Source of the DNA: an uncultured Bacteroides sp. | Lineage (GTDB): Bacteria > Bacteroidota > Bacteroidia > Bacteroidales > Bacteroidaceae | Reading direction: 5' to 3' | NCBI GenBank assembly: GCA_944321465.1 | Contig: CALULL010000009.1 | Coordinates: 43,599 to 107,598 of the forward strand | Length of the DNA stretch: 64,000 nucleotides | Shown: in pieces, positions 36,665-45,370 of the stretch | How the letters are laid out: every line of letters starts with the position of its first letter | How positions within the stretch are numbered: the stretch's first letter is position 1 | Made by a program: the position numbers and the translations under genes | The notes under the pieces: generated by a model | Databases searched by the model: none | Told to the model about the DNA's origin: nothing | What the model saw: the letters and a program-made list of their open reading frames with translations, nothing else

Positions 36665-37288
36665 ATGGAACAACTACTGAAATACTTCCCAAAGTTGAGC
36701 GAGAAACAGCAACAGCAGTTTGCCGCCCTTTTCCCACTATACACGGAATGGAATGCAAAGATTAACGTCATCTCGCGCAAAGATATCAACAACCTGTACG
36801 AACACCACGTGCTACACTCGCTGGGCATAGTCGAAGCCATCAACTTCCGCCCCGGAACAGACGTGATGGACATCGGAACAGGAGGTGGTTTCCCCGGCAT
36901 CCCCTTGGCCATCTTCTTCCCGGAAGTCCACTTCCACTTGGTCGACAGCATCGGCAAAAAGATAAAGGTCGCCACCGAGGTCGCCAAAGCCATAGGACTG
37001 GACAATGTAACCTTTTTCAACGGACGGGTCGAGGAAGAGCGCAAGAAATTCGATTTTGTGGTCAACCGTGCCGTCATGCCTCTGCCCGACCTCGTGAAGT
37101 TGGTGCGCAAGAACATATCAAAGCGACAACAGAACGCCCTGCCCAACGGCATCATCTGCCTGAAAGGCGGCGAACTGCAACAAGAATTGCAACCCTTCAA
37201 ACACTGTGCCGACACATGGAACCTGTCCGACTACTTTGAAGGAGAATACTTCTCCACAAAAAAGGTGGTTTACATCGCCATACAATAA
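36665..37288 (+). CDS. rsmG: 16S rRNA (guanine-527 N7)-methyltransferase
   Basis: Methylates G527 of 16S rRNA using S-adenosylmethionine. From the ATG at 36665 it is 207 residues. The SAM-binding motif DIGTGGGFPGIPLA is at 69-82, followed by FHLVDSIGKKIKV and a VNRAVMPL active-site strand. The start at 36665 is 10 bp after the previous stop; an upstream ATG (36626) would overlap that gene. Loss of this enzyme gives streptomycin resistance in other bacteria. Confidence 0.95.
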   Translation: MEQLLKYFPKLSEKQQQQFAALFPLYTEWNAKINVISRKDINNLYEHHVLHSLGIVEAINFRPGTDVMDIGTGGGFPGIPLAIFFPEVHFHLVDSIGKKIKVATEVAKAIGLDNVTFFNGRVEEERKKFDFVVNRAVMPLPDLVKLVRKNISKRQQNALPNGIICLKGGELQQELQPFKHCADTWNLSDYFEGEYFSTKKVVYIAIQ

Positions 37289-37309
37289 ACTAACGAGAAC
37301 CGCACTATT

Positions 37310-37978
37310 ATGAAGATAAAGAAATTCGAGTTCAACATGTTCCCCGTGAACTGCTACGTTCTATGGGACGACACCAACGAAGCCGTTATCATAGACCCCG
37401 GCTGCATAGAGCCTGAAGAACGGGAAGCGTTAAAGGGCTTCATCGCAGAAAAGGCACTTGTCGTAAAGCACTTGCTCAACACACATCTGCACTTGGACCA
37501 CATCTTCGGAGACGCCTTCGTGTCCAAGCTTTACGGCGTACCGGTCGAAGCCAGCCAAGCCGACGAGTTCTGGATAGAAGAAGCCCCAAAGCAAAGTCGC
37601 ATGTTCGGCTTTGAATGGAAAGAACCGATGGAGAAAGTGGGCCACTACCTGCATGATGGAGACACGGTAACCTTCGGACATACAGCCTTAGAAGTCATCC
37701 ACATACCGGGGCACTCGCCAGGCGGCCTTGTATTCTATTGCGAGGAAGCCCATTGCGTATTCTCGGGCGACGTGCTCTTCCAAGGAAGCATCGGACGGGC
37801 CGACCTGTCGGGCGGGAACTTCGACGAACTGATCGAAGGCATCTGTAGCCGTCTGTTCACCCTTCCCAACGACACGACCGTCTACCCCGGACACGGTGCC
37901 CCCACGACCATTGGAACCGAGAAGACAGACAATCCCTTCTTCCGCCTGCGCGGACACGAAGAGCCCGAAGGCTTCTGA
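37310..37978 (+). CDS. Metallo-beta-lactamase-fold hydrolase, glyoxalase II-like
   Basis: A 222-residue zinc hydrolase. Metal ligands are visible: HLHLDH (59-64), the His in PGHSPGG, Asp in SGDVLFQGSIGRADL, and the last His in YPGHGAPTTIGTEK. The YcbL/GloB-like subfamily hydrolyses thioesters such as S-lactoylglutathione, but Bacteroidota lack glutathione in general, so the substrate is uncertain. It follows rsmG by 21 bp and is probably co-transcribed. Confidence 0.9.
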   Translation: MKIKKFEFNMFPVNCYVLWDDTNEAVIIDPGCIEPEEREALKGFIAEKALVVKHLLNTHLHLDHIFGDAFVSKLYGVPVEASQADEFWIEEAPKQSRMFGFEWKEPMEKVGHYLHDGDTVTFGHTALEVIHIPGHSPGGLVFYCEEAHCVFSGDVLFQGSIGRADLSGGNFDELIEGICSRLFTLPNDTTVYPGHGAPTTIGTEKTDNPFFRLRGHEEPEGF

Positions 37979-38049
37979 CACTCAGTTACCCACCTATACC
38001 CCTGAAGAAGCAGAACTATAACAAACATCACTTATATAACAACACATCC

Positions 38050-40899
38050 ATGAAAAATGATTTATTGGCCAATCGCCACATCGGCATTGGCAAGACAGAC
38101 GAGGAGCAAATGCTCCGCAAGATAGGTGTAAACAGCTTGGACGAGCTGATTGACAAGACCATCCCAGCCAACATCCGGCTTAGCCAGCCCTTGGCTCTGC
38201 AACCGGCAATGACCGAATACGAGTTTGGGCAGCACATTGCCCGGCTGGCAGCCAAGAACAAGCTGTACACCACGTATATAGGCCAAGGATGGTATGGCAC
38301 AATTACCCCAGCCGTGATCCAGCGCAACGTCTTCGAGAACCCCGTATGGTACACGTCCTACACGCCCTATCAGACCGAAGTGTCGCAAGGCCGCTTGGAA
38401 GCTTTAATGAACTTCCAGACCGCTGTGAGCGACCTTACAGGAATGCCACTGGCCAACTGCTCGCTACTGGACGAAGCCACCGCCGCTGCCGAGGCAGTGA
38501 CGATGATGCACGCTCTGCGCCCTCGCGACAAGCAGAAAGTCAATGCCAACGTCGTTCTGGTCGATGAGAGCATCTTCCCGCAGACGCTTGCCGTAATGAC
38601 GACACGCGCCATCCCGCAAGGCATCACCCTACGCGTGTGCCGCTGCAAGGAAGCCGATTTCACCGCCGACGTATTCGCCTGCATTTTGCAATACCCCAAT
38701 GCCGACGGAAATGTGGAAGACTATCGCGAACTGGTCGAGAAAGCCCACCAGGGTGGATGCAAAGTAGCCGTTGCCGCCGACATCCTCAGCCTTGCGCTGT
38801 TGACACCTCCGGGCGAATGGGGAGCAGACATCGTATTCGGCTCCACTCAACGCCTCGGAACACCCATGTTCTACGGAGGTCCGTCGGCCGCCTACTTTGC
38901 CACACGCGACGAATACAAGCGACAGATGCCGGGCCGCATCATCGGCTGGTCGAAAGACAAGTACGGCAAACTGTGCTACCGCATGGCCTTGCAGACCCGC
39001 GAGCAACACATCAAGCGGGAAAAGGCTACATCCAACATCTGCACCGCACAAGCCTTGCTCGCCACTATGGCTGGCTTCTATGCCGTATGGCATGGCCCCG
39101 AAGGCATACACGACATTGCAGCACGCATCCACAGCATAGCTGTGTTCCTAGAGAAAGCACTCAGCACGCTTGGCTACCGCCAACTCAACGAGCACTACTT
39201 CGACACCCTCCGCTTTGCCCTGCCTACCAGCGTATCGGCCGAGCAGATACGCACCATAGCACTGAGCAAAGAAGTCAACCTGCGCCACCCCAAGGACGGC
39301 ACCGTGGCTCTGAGCATCGACGAAACGACCGACCTGCAGGCCGTCAACGTACTGCTCTCCATCTTCGCTATCGCTGCCGGGAAGGACTGCCCCAAGGTAC
39401 AGGACATCCCCGACGGCTGCAACATCCCCGAGAGCCTGCGACGCACATCGCCCTACCTGACGCACGACATCTTCCAACGCTACCACACCGAGACGGAAAT
39501 GATGCGCTACATCAAACGCCTCGACCGTAAAGACATCTCACTGGCCCACTCCATGATTTCGCTCGGCTCATGCACGATGAAGCTGAACGCCGCAGCCGAG
39601 ATGCTCCCGCTGAGCCGTCCCGAGTTCACAAACATACACCCGCTCGTTCCCGAAGACCAGGCCGAGGGCTACCGAGAACTGATACACAACCTGAGCGAGG
39701 ACCTGAAGATTATCACCGGCTTTGCCGGGGTAACCCTCCAGCCCAACTCGGGAGCAGCAGGCGAATACACCGGACTGCGCGTCATCCGTGCCTACCTGGA
39801 GAGCATCGGACAGGGTCACCGCAACAAAATCCTCATCCCGGCATCGGCCCACGGCACCAACCCAGCCAGTGCCATACAGGCCGGATTTACCACCGTCACC
39901 TGCGCCTGCGACGAACACGGCAACGTAGACATGGACGACCTGCGCCGCAAGGCCGAGGAGAACCGCGACGACCTGGCCGCCCTCATGATAACTTACCCCT
40001 CGACACACGGCATCTTCGAGACCGAAATCAAGGAAATCTGCCGCATCATACACGCCTGCGGAGCACAAGTCTACATGGACGGTGCCAACATGAACGCACA
40101 AGTGGGACTCACCAACCCGGGTACCATCGGCGCCGATGTCTGTCACCTGAACCTCCACAAGACCTTTGCCTCGCCCCACGGCGGAGGCGGACCCGGTGTA
40201 GGCCCCGTATGCGTAGCCGAGCATCTGGTGCCCTTCCTGCCGGGACACGACCTGTTTGGCAACCCGGCCAACGAGGTTTCGGCAGCCCCCTTCGGCAGCG
40301 CAGGCATACTGCCCATCACCTACGGCTACATCCGCATGATGGGCACCGAGGGCCTGACACGCGCCACCAAGATAGCCATCCTCAATGCCAACTACCTGGC
40401 AGCCTGCCTGAAGGACACCTACGGCATCGTCTACCGGGGTGCCAACGGCTTCGTAGGCCATGAGATGATACTGGAGTGCCGCAAGGTGCACGAGGAGACC
40501 GGCATCAGCGAGAACGACATTGCCAAACGCCTCATGGACTACGGCTACCACGCCCCCACGCTGTCGTTCCCCGTACACGGCACGCTGATGATTGAACCGA
40601 CCGAGAGCGAGAGCCTGGCCGAGCTGGACAACTTCGTCGACGTAATGCTCAGCATTTGGAAGGAGATAGAGGAAGTGAAGGACGGACGCGCCGACAAGGA
40701 CGACAACGTGCTCGTCAACTCGCCCCACCCCGAGTACGAAGTAGTGGCCGACGAGTGGAAGCACAACTACTCGCGCGAGAAGGCCGCCTACCCCATCGAG
40801 AGCGTACGCGAGAACAAGTTCTGGGTCAACGTTGCCCGTGTGGACAACACACTCGGCGACCGCAAACTGCTGCCCACGCGCTATGGCACGTTCGACTAA
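38050..40899 (+). CDS. gcvP: Glycine dehydrogenase (aminomethyl-transferring), P-protein
   Basis: PLP-dependent decarboxylase of the glycine cleavage system; it passes the aminomethyl group to lipoylated H-protein. The 949-residue single-chain form contains both halves that are separate in some bacteria. The PLP lysine lies in HLNLHKTFASPHGGGGPG (about residue 703), with SLGSCTMKLNAAAEM and PNSGAAGEYTGL upstream. The genes for T- and H-proteins are not in the window. A Rho-independent terminator follows at 40946. Confidence 0.97.
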   Translation: MKNDLLANRHIGIGKTDEEQMLRKIGVNSLDELIDKTIPANIRLSQPLALQPAMTEYEFGQHIARLAAKNKLYTTYIGQGWYGTITPAVIQRNVFENPVWYTSYTPYQTEVSQGRLEALMNFQTAVSDLTGMPLANCSLLDEATAAAEAVTMMHALRPRDKQKVNANVVLVDESIFPQTLAVMTTRAIPQGITLRVCRCKEADFTADVFACILQYPNADGNVEDYRELVEKAHQGGCKVAVAADILSLALLTPPGEWGADIVFGSTQRLGTPMFYGGPSAAYFATRDEYKRQMPGRIIGWSKDKYGKLCYRMALQTREQHIKREKATSNICTAQALLATMAGFYAVWHGPEGIHDIAARIHSIAVFLEKALSTLGYRQLNEHYFDTLRFALPTSVSAEQIRTIALSKEVNLRHPKDGTVALSIDETTDLQAVNVLLSIFAIAAGKDCPKVQDIPDGCNIPESLRRTSPYLTHDIFQRYHTETEMMRYIKRLDRKDISLAHSMISLGSCTMKLNAAAEMLPLSRPEFTNIHPLVPEDQAEGYRELIHNLSEDLKIITGFAGVTLQPNSGAAGEYTGLRVIRAYLESIGQGHRNKILIPASAHGTNPASAIQAGFTTVTCACDEHGNVDMDDLRRKAEENRDDLAALMITYPSTHGIFETEIKEICRIIHACGAQVYMDGANMNAQVGLTNPGTIGADVCHLNLHKTFASPHGGGGPGVGPVCVAEHLVPFLPGHDLFGNPANEVSAAPFGSAGILPITYGYIRMMGTEGLTRATKIAILNANYLAACLKDTYGIVYRGANGFVGHEMILECRKVHEETGISENDIAKRLMDYGYHAPTLSFPVHGTLMIEPTESESLAELDNFVDVMLSIWKEIEEVKDGRADKDDNVLVNSPHPEYEVVADEWKHNYSREKAAYPIESVRENKFWVNVARVDNTLGDRKLLPTRYGTFD

Positions 40900-40945
40900 C
40901 GCCGTCCCCGTAGCTACGGCCCTACGGCCATAGCCATCCACACCC

Positions 40946-40999
40946 CTGCCGCAGTACACACAGCACTCCGCGTGCCCGTGTGCTGCGGCAGTCCTTTTT
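40946..40999 (+). terminator. Terminator after gcvP
   Basis: CTGCCGCAG at 40946 pairs with CTGCGGCAG ending at 40991, extended by CACAC/GTGTG, and is followed by TCCTTTTT. It separates gcvP from the outer-membrane protein gene. Confidence 0.8.
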
Positions 41000-41028
41000 C
41001 CTGACGATACAAACGACAACTACACGCT

Positions 41029-42261
41029 ATGAAACGCCTCGCCAAGACTACCTGCCTGCTGCTACTGCTGGCAACGGCAGCCTGCCGCCTGCAAGCCCAA
41101 GTGGAGCACGACGTGTTTGCCACGCCCCACACCTTGTCAGCAGCCGACAAAGGACGGCTCACGCTCGACATCGACAACCTCAGCTTCTTCCAGAACAATG
41201 AGTTCAAGCACATGGCCGACGGCTACTCCCTGCCCGGCCTGTGGCTACAGCCCCGCCTGACCTACCAGCCCTTGCCCAACCTTAAGATGGAAGCCGGGGC
41301 ACACATACTGTACTACAGCGGCGCACGACGCTACCCAACGGCCATTTACACCGCCCTCCCCTCGCTGGACGAGGACGAAGGCAGCCGCAGCCTGCACGCA
41401 CGCCCCTTCTTCCGCGTGCAGCTCTCGGGCCTCTCCGGCAAGCTCAACCTCATCCTGGGCAACCTCTACGGAGGTTCCAGCCACCGCCTCGTCGAGCCGC
41501 TCTACAACCCCGAACTGAACCTGACGTCCGACCCCGAGAGCGGCCTGCAAGTACTCTTCCAGTCGCGCGTCTTCGATGCCGACGTATGGCTCGACTGGAA
41601 GGACTTCATCTTCCAAGACGACAACCACCGCGAGCGGTTCATCCTCGCCCTCTCCTCGCAATTCAAGCTCACACCGCCCGATGCTGCCCTGCACGCCTAC
41701 GTCCCCCTGCAAGTCGTGGCCCAGCACCTGGGCGGAGAGATACAAGAGGCCGAGCACCACGGCGTGTCGAGCACCGCCAACGCCGCCGCAGGCATCGGAG
41801 TGCGCTGGCAAGCCCGCCGCCGCGTTCTGCACGAACTTTGGGCCGAAGCCCACTTCCTGGCCTACAAGCAGCTCAGCGGCGACCTGCTGCCACGCGAAGA
41901 CGGCACCGCCTGGCACGCCACCGCCGGAGTCAACCTGGCCAAAGGCTTCAGCTTCAAGGCCGGATACCAGAAGTCCCACGGCTTCATCTCCCTGCTCGGC
42001 TCGCCCTACTTCGGCTCGCTGGCCGCCACGGACGACCACACCCTCTACGACCACGCCCAGCTGCTCTACGCCAAAGCCCAGTACACCCACCGCCTGGGCC
42101 ACGTCGCCTCGCTGGGCATCGACATCACCCTCTACCAGCACTTCTCCGGACACGGCCTCGCGCCCGCCACGGGCGAGCTGCTCCCGTCGCAGTCGTCCGC
42201 CAGCATCCTGGCAGGCATCTACCTGCGCGTCAGCCCCTCCCTGCTGCTGCACCGCTTCTGA
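41029..42261 (+). CDS. Outer-membrane beta-barrel protein of unknown role
   Basis: A 410-residue exported protein: signal peptide (KTTCLLLLLATAACRLQAQ), then strands of alternating residues such as LWLQPRLTYQPLPNLKMEAGAHILYY, LHARPFFRVQLSGLSGKLNLILGNLYG and a final ASILAGIYLRVSPSLLLHRF ending in Phe, as usual for barrel C-termini. A run of His/Asp-rich loops is present. No family is recognised with confidence; it resembles hypothetical Bacteroidales outer-membrane proteins. The region is very GC-rich, so long frames are open on several other frames; this frame is chosen because of the signal peptide and strand pattern. A NUDIX gene follows 47 bp later. Confidence 0.75.
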   Translation: MKRLAKTTCLLLLLATAACRLQAQVEHDVFATPHTLSAADKGRLTLDIDNLSFFQNNEFKHMADGYSLPGLWLQPRLTYQPLPNLKMEAGAHILYYSGARRYPTAIYTALPSLDEDEGSRSLHARPFFRVQLSGLSGKLNLILGNLYGGSSHRLVEPLYNPELNLTSDPESGLQVLFQSRVFDADVWLDWKDFIFQDDNHRERFILALSSQFKLTPPDAALHAYVPLQVVAQHLGGEIQEAEHHGVSSTANAAAGIGVRWQARRRVLHELWAEAHFLAYKQLSGDLLPREDGTAWHATAGVNLAKGFSFKAGYQKSHGFISLLGSPYFGSLAATDDHTLYDHAQLLYAKAQYTHRLGHVASLGIDITLYQHFSGHGLAPATGELLPSQSSASILAGIYLRVSPSLLLHRF

Positions 42262-42308
42262 AGGCACACCCCTCAAACCAACATCAACCGACACAAACCC
42301 AACAACCT

Positions 42309-42866
42309 ATGAAACAGAACGACGACAAGAAATGGCAGATACTCGCCAGCGAGTACCTCTTCCGCCGCCCTTGGCTCACCGTGCGCCGCGACCACGTGCG
42401 GCTGCCCAACGGGGCCGAAATACCCGAATACTACGTCCTGGAGTACCCCGACTGGATAAACGTCATCGCCATCACCCGCGACGGTCGCTTCCTCCTCGAA
42501 CGCCAGTACCGCCACGGCCTGCAATGGACCGGCTACGAACTGTGCGCCGGCGTATGCGAACAAGGCGAAACGCCTCTGCAGGCAGCCCAGCGCGAACTAT
42601 ACGAAGAGACTGGCTACGGCAAAGGCATCTGGACCCCGTTTCTGACCATCTCGGCCAATCCCGGGACGATGACCAACCTGTGCCACACCTTCCTGGCGAC
42701 CGACGTAGAGCCGGTCTCCACCCAACACTTGGAGCCGAGCGAGGACATCAGCCTACACCTGCTCACCACCGACGAAGTACGCGGGCTACTCGTAGATGGC
42801 CACATCCGGCAAGCCCTCATGGCCGCGCCGCTATGGAAGTTCTTCGCAGAGCAGCACCTTATCTGA
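42309..42866 (+). CDS. NUDIX hydrolase
   Basis: A 185-residue NUDIX protein, probably acting on an ADP-sugar or related nucleotide-diphosphate. The NUDIX box is complete at 81-103 (GVCEQGETPLQAAQRELYEE then TGY). N-terminal features EIPEYYVLEYPDWINVIAIT and LLERQYRHG resemble ADP-ribose pyrophosphatases. Substrate is not certain. The ATG at 42309 is preferred; the upstream open frame lies inside the previous gene. Confidence 0.88.
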   Translation: MKQNDDKKWQILASEYLFRRPWLTVRRDHVRLPNGAEIPEYYVLEYPDWINVIAITRDGRFLLERQYRHGLQWTGYELCAGVCEQGETPLQAAQRELYEETGYGKGIWTPFLTISANPGTMTNLCHTFLATDVEPVSTQHLEPSEDISLHLLTTDEVRGLLVDGHIRQALMAAPLWKFFAEQHLI

Positions 42867-42932
42867 ACCACCCAAGGCCACCTCCGCCCGCCCCCTAACT
42901 GCACCACCCCCAATAGAACCTGCACGGCACGC

Positions 42933-43418
42933 TCAATGGCGTGTCATGGAGAAAGCCCGCTGCTTGAACAAGAAAAACGGCAGAGTGGCTCCCACCGCCA
43001 GCATAAACAGAACACTGCAAGTAACGATGCCATTGGTTACAAGACTCATCAGATACTGCTGCTGCAACTGGGGGTCGTCTATGTGCTGCATGAACATGAT
43101 AAGAGAAAAAACTATCCGATAAGCGTATATCCCCGGTATCATAGGGAGCAGAGCCGGTATATACAATACCGTCATAGGACAATAAATGCGCCGTCCCAAA
43201 ACGAGGCTTCCCATGCCTATGGCAAAAGAAGCGAACAGCGAAGCCGTGGCGATATCGACAGAACCGACATGCATGAGGCAAAAACGCAGCGCATGACCTA
43301 TCGCTGCAAGAATTGCAATGGAGGGAAACGCACGCCGGGGAGGATTGGACACCGCCCCAAAGCCTATGGCCGCAACGGCAGCCAGAAAGCCGTCAAAAAC
43401 TACATCCGAAGCTATCAT
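42933..43418 (-). CDS. Threonine/serine exporter family, small (DUF3815) subunit
   Basis: A 161-residue membrane protein with four to five hydrophobic segments (FLAAVAAIGFGAVSN, FPSIAILAAIGHALRFCLM, TASLFASFAIGMGSLVLG, MTVLYIPALLPMIPGIYAY, IVTCSVLFMLAVGATLPFFLF). The pattern PAxxPMIPGxxAY is typical of the ThrE_2/DUF3815 half. It starts 27 bp after the larger ThrE half and together they correspond to one fused ThrE, which exports threonine and serine in Corynebacterium. Confidence 0.88.
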   Translation of the reverse strand: MIASDVVFDGFLAAVAAIGFGAVSNPPRRAFPSIAILAAIGHALRFCLMHVGSVDIATASLFASFAIGMGSLVLGRRIYCPMTVLYIPALLPMIPGIYAYRIVFSLIMFMQHIDDPQLQQQYLMSLVTNGIVTCSVLFMLAVGATLPFFLFKQRAFSMTRH

Positions 43419-43445
43419 CTTATTCCTAACTATACAAAAGAGACA

Positions 43446-44213
43446 TCACAGTAAGTCGTTCTTCATCAGCATAAGCGTGCATGACAGCCCGACGGCTATG
43501 CACAACACGAGCAACAAGGCCTGTATCAGCCTCGAACTGCCCGTCAGGACATGCCCTTCCAGAATATCGATTACCCCGTTGAGCAGCGGCACGCCCGGGA
43601 CCAGAAACAAGACACTGGTGGCGATGGCCGTCTCGGCCGTCGTGTCGAACATCAGCGACACCGATGCCACAAGCGAGGCGACAAAGGCCACAGCAACAGT
43701 CACGATGTAGTGGTTCTGCCCCTTGCCTTGCATGAACTGGCGCAGCTTGAACCCCACAAGCGTGGCCAGAAAAACAATGGCGCAAGCCTTCCAGTCTCCG
43801 CCAAAAAGAGCGCAGAAGGCAGCATTTGCCGCAGCCACCAGGCCAAGCACACACACAGGATTGATGCGGGGGCGACCCACTATCTGCCGATACTTCTGCC
43901 ATATCTCCTCAAGCGGCAACTTCCTGTCATAAGCCTCCCAGCTGAGGGCACTAAGCTCGGCATTCAGCGCAAAGCTGATGGGGAAAGCCGGTATTGTGCC
44001 CACCTCGTTAAAGACCTTTCCCGTGCGGTTGTCGCACACACTAAGTACAATCGTCCGCTGCAATATGCTCATGTGCACGTCCACATCCATTGAGCAAGCG
44101 ATGCGGCGCGTATTGCGCACGACCCTGGAGGTATGCACGCCCGAGCCCATCAGCCTATTGGCATATTCAAGAAGGAACACGGCTATGTCCTTCAGCCTTT
44201 CGTCTGTATTCAT
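43446..44213 (-). CDS. Threonine/serine exporter family, large (DUF1212) subunit
   Basis: A 255-residue protein. A cytoplasmic N-terminal domain (about 1-115: LLEYANRLMGSGVHTSRVVRNTRRIA) is followed by five membrane segments, with the ThrE motif VPGVPLLNGVIDILEGHV at about 205-222. It lies upstream of the small subunit gene and downstream of the rpmA terminator, with its own TACCTTTG box. Confidence 0.9.
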   Translation of the reverse strand: MNTDERLKDIAVFLLEYANRLMGSGVHTSRVVRNTRRIACSMDVDVHMSILQRTIVLSVCDNRTGKVFNEVGTIPAFPISFALNAELSALSWEAYDRKLPLEEIWQKYRQIVGRPRINPVCVLGLVAAANAAFCALFGGDWKACAIVFLATLVGFKLRQFMQGKGQNHYIVTVAVAFVASLVASVSLMFDTTAETAIATSVLFLVPGVPLLNGVIDILEGHVLTGSSRLIQALLLVLCIAVGLSCTLMLMKNDLL

Positions 44214-44262
44214 CCCACTATATTGTTATCCTGATTATAAGCGCTCCGTCGTAACGGGGCGG

Positions 44263-44270
44263 CAAAGGTA
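44263..44270 (-). promoter_or_regulatory. -7 box TACCTTTG of the Thr/Ser exporter genes
   Basis: An exact TAnnTTTG match on the minus strand about 50 bp upstream of the ATG at 44213, just after the rplU-rpmA terminator. Confidence 0.6.
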
Positions 44271-44279
44271 GCACTTTCC

Positions 44280-44329
44280 ACAAAAAAGGCTTGCCCAGGG
44301 AAACACTTTTTTGTGTCCCTGGGCAAGCC
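44280..44329 (-). terminator. Rho-independent terminator of rplU-rpmA
   Basis: A perfect 14-bp stem (GGCTTGCCCAGGGA at 44288-44301 with its complement at 44316-44329) is followed on the minus strand by a T-run (CTTTTTTG). It lies 33 bp downstream of the rpmA stop. Confidence 0.9.
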
Positions 44330-44362
44330 ATTATCTGCACGGACAGGGTAAGTTCCTATCCG

Positions 44363-44632
44363 TTAAGCCTCTACCTTCTCTGCGGGAACGACAGACACAT
44401 AGCGTCTGCTCTCTCTGCCCACCTTGAACTCCACCGTTCCGTCTACGAGGGCATAGAGCGTGTGGTCGCTGCCCATGCCGATGTTTTTACCCGGATGGAA
44501 CTGAGTCCCTCTCTGGCGGATTATGATGTTGCCAGCCTTGCAGGCCTGGCCACCGAATATTTTCACGCCTAATCTCTTACTTGCTGATTCGCGGCCGTTC
44601 TTAGAACTACCGACACCTTTCTTATGTGCCAT
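44363..44632 (-). CDS. rpmA: 50S ribosomal protein L27
   Basis: An 89-residue ribosomal protein near the peptidyl-transferase centre. It starts [29 protein letters not shown], the classic L27 N-terminus, and contains [15 protein letters not shown]. There is no N-terminal cleavage peptide as found in Firmicutes. It follows rplU by 26 bp and ends before a strong terminator. Confidence 0.97.
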   Translation of the reverse strand: MAHKKGVGSSKNGRESASKRLGVKIFGGQACKAGNIIIRQRGTQFHPGKNIGMGSDHTLYALVDGTVEFKVGRESRRYVSVVPAEKVEA

Positions 44633-44658
44633 ACTACTTCTTTCCTGTTTTTAAATGA

Positions 44659-44976
44659 TTAAGCAATTACTTCTTTGATTGTTAACTCTGTGAACTGCTG
44701 GCGGTGGCCTTTCAGTTTGCGATAGCCTTTTCTTCTCTTTTTGTGGAAGACAAGAACCTTATCGCCCTTAACCAAATCGGAAACCACTTCGCAAACCACC
44801 TTGGCTCCTTCTACCGTCGGAGTGCCCACGATGATGTTGCCCTCTTTGTCAACCAGCAAAACTCTGTCAAATTCAACTGTCGCTCCTCTTTCCACTTCGC
44901 TCATGTGGTGAACGAACAACTTACGGCCTGCCTCAGCCTTAAACTGCTGGCCGTTGATTTCTACAATTGCGTACAT
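44659..44976 (-). CDS. rplU: 50S ribosomal protein L21
   Basis: A 105-residue ribosomal protein. [25 protein letters not shown] at the N-terminus and [27 protein letters not shown] near the C-terminus are typical of L21. First gene of the rplU-rpmA operon, with a good promoter at 45067-45097 and an 80-nt leader that may fold. Confidence 0.97.
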   Translation of the reverse strand: MYAIVEINGQQFKAEAGRKLFVHHMSEVERGATVEFDRVLLVDKEGNIIVGTPTVEGAKVVCEVVSDLVKGDKVLVFHKKRRKGYRKLKGHRQQFTELTIKEVIA

Positions 44977-45066
44977 TATTGTAATACTTCTGTAAAGTTA
45001 GATCCGTCGGGTGGTCTCTAATCCCTTAGAAAGCTCTTAAACAGACCCGGTTCGGAATAATCGGCG

Positions 45067-45097
45067 CAAAGATAAGGCTATTGCCCGAGACTTGCAA
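45067..45097 (-). promoter_or_regulatory. Promoter of rplU-rpmA
   Basis: On the minus strand TTG (45097-45095) and TATCTTTG (45074-45067) are separated by 20 bp, an excellent Bacteroidota promoter. Predicted start near 45060. Confidence 0.8.
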
Positions 45098-45251
45098 CTT
45101 TTCCTTCCGCTTTCTCTGCCTTGGCCCCGATTTTGCCCGACACGGCCATGCACGCGCAGCCCCGGGAAGCCTCTGAGGACCGTCTGCCCGCTGTCACCGA
45201 GGAGCATGGCAGAGACGGACAAGACAGGAGAAACGACCGGGAGGGCGGGCT

Positions 45252-45317
45252 GCGGGCACAAGCCTGCCCGTCTCCGGGCGCAGGCGTGCTGCCTTGCGGG
45301 CAGAGGTGTGCCCCGAA
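45252..45317. repeat. 22-bp-period tandem array R4 (3 units)
   Basis: Units start at 45252, 45274 and 45296; each has GSGGGCRCARGYSTG-like cores (the third contains GGGCAGAGGTGTGCCCC). The orientation matches the inverted units of R3. It lies downstream of the MATE gene and upstream of the rplU promoter. Confidence 0.7.
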
Positions 45318-45370
45318 GCGGAAGGAAGAGCCGCCCCCGTGGCGTGGCTCCGCAGGACGCCCCCGGATGG

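Larger units (their letters stand above)
44977..45370. other. Intergenic region upstream of rplU with array R4
   Basis: This 394-bp gap holds the rplU leader and promoter (to 45097), then about 150 bp of unassigned GC-rich DNA, then the 22-bp-period array R4 (45252-45317), then the end of the MATE gene. No gene is supported. Confidence 0.65.

Noticed and set aside
39568-41019. A 483-codon minus-strand frame opposite gcvP
   Set aside because: The plus strand carries all catalytic motifs of gcvP; the minus reading is Val/Gly/Ala-rich with no domain.
41576-42898. Overlapping frame of 440 codons across the outer-membrane and NUDIX genes
   Set aside because: Thr/Pro/Arg/Ser-rich frame-shifted reading of GC-rich coding DNA.
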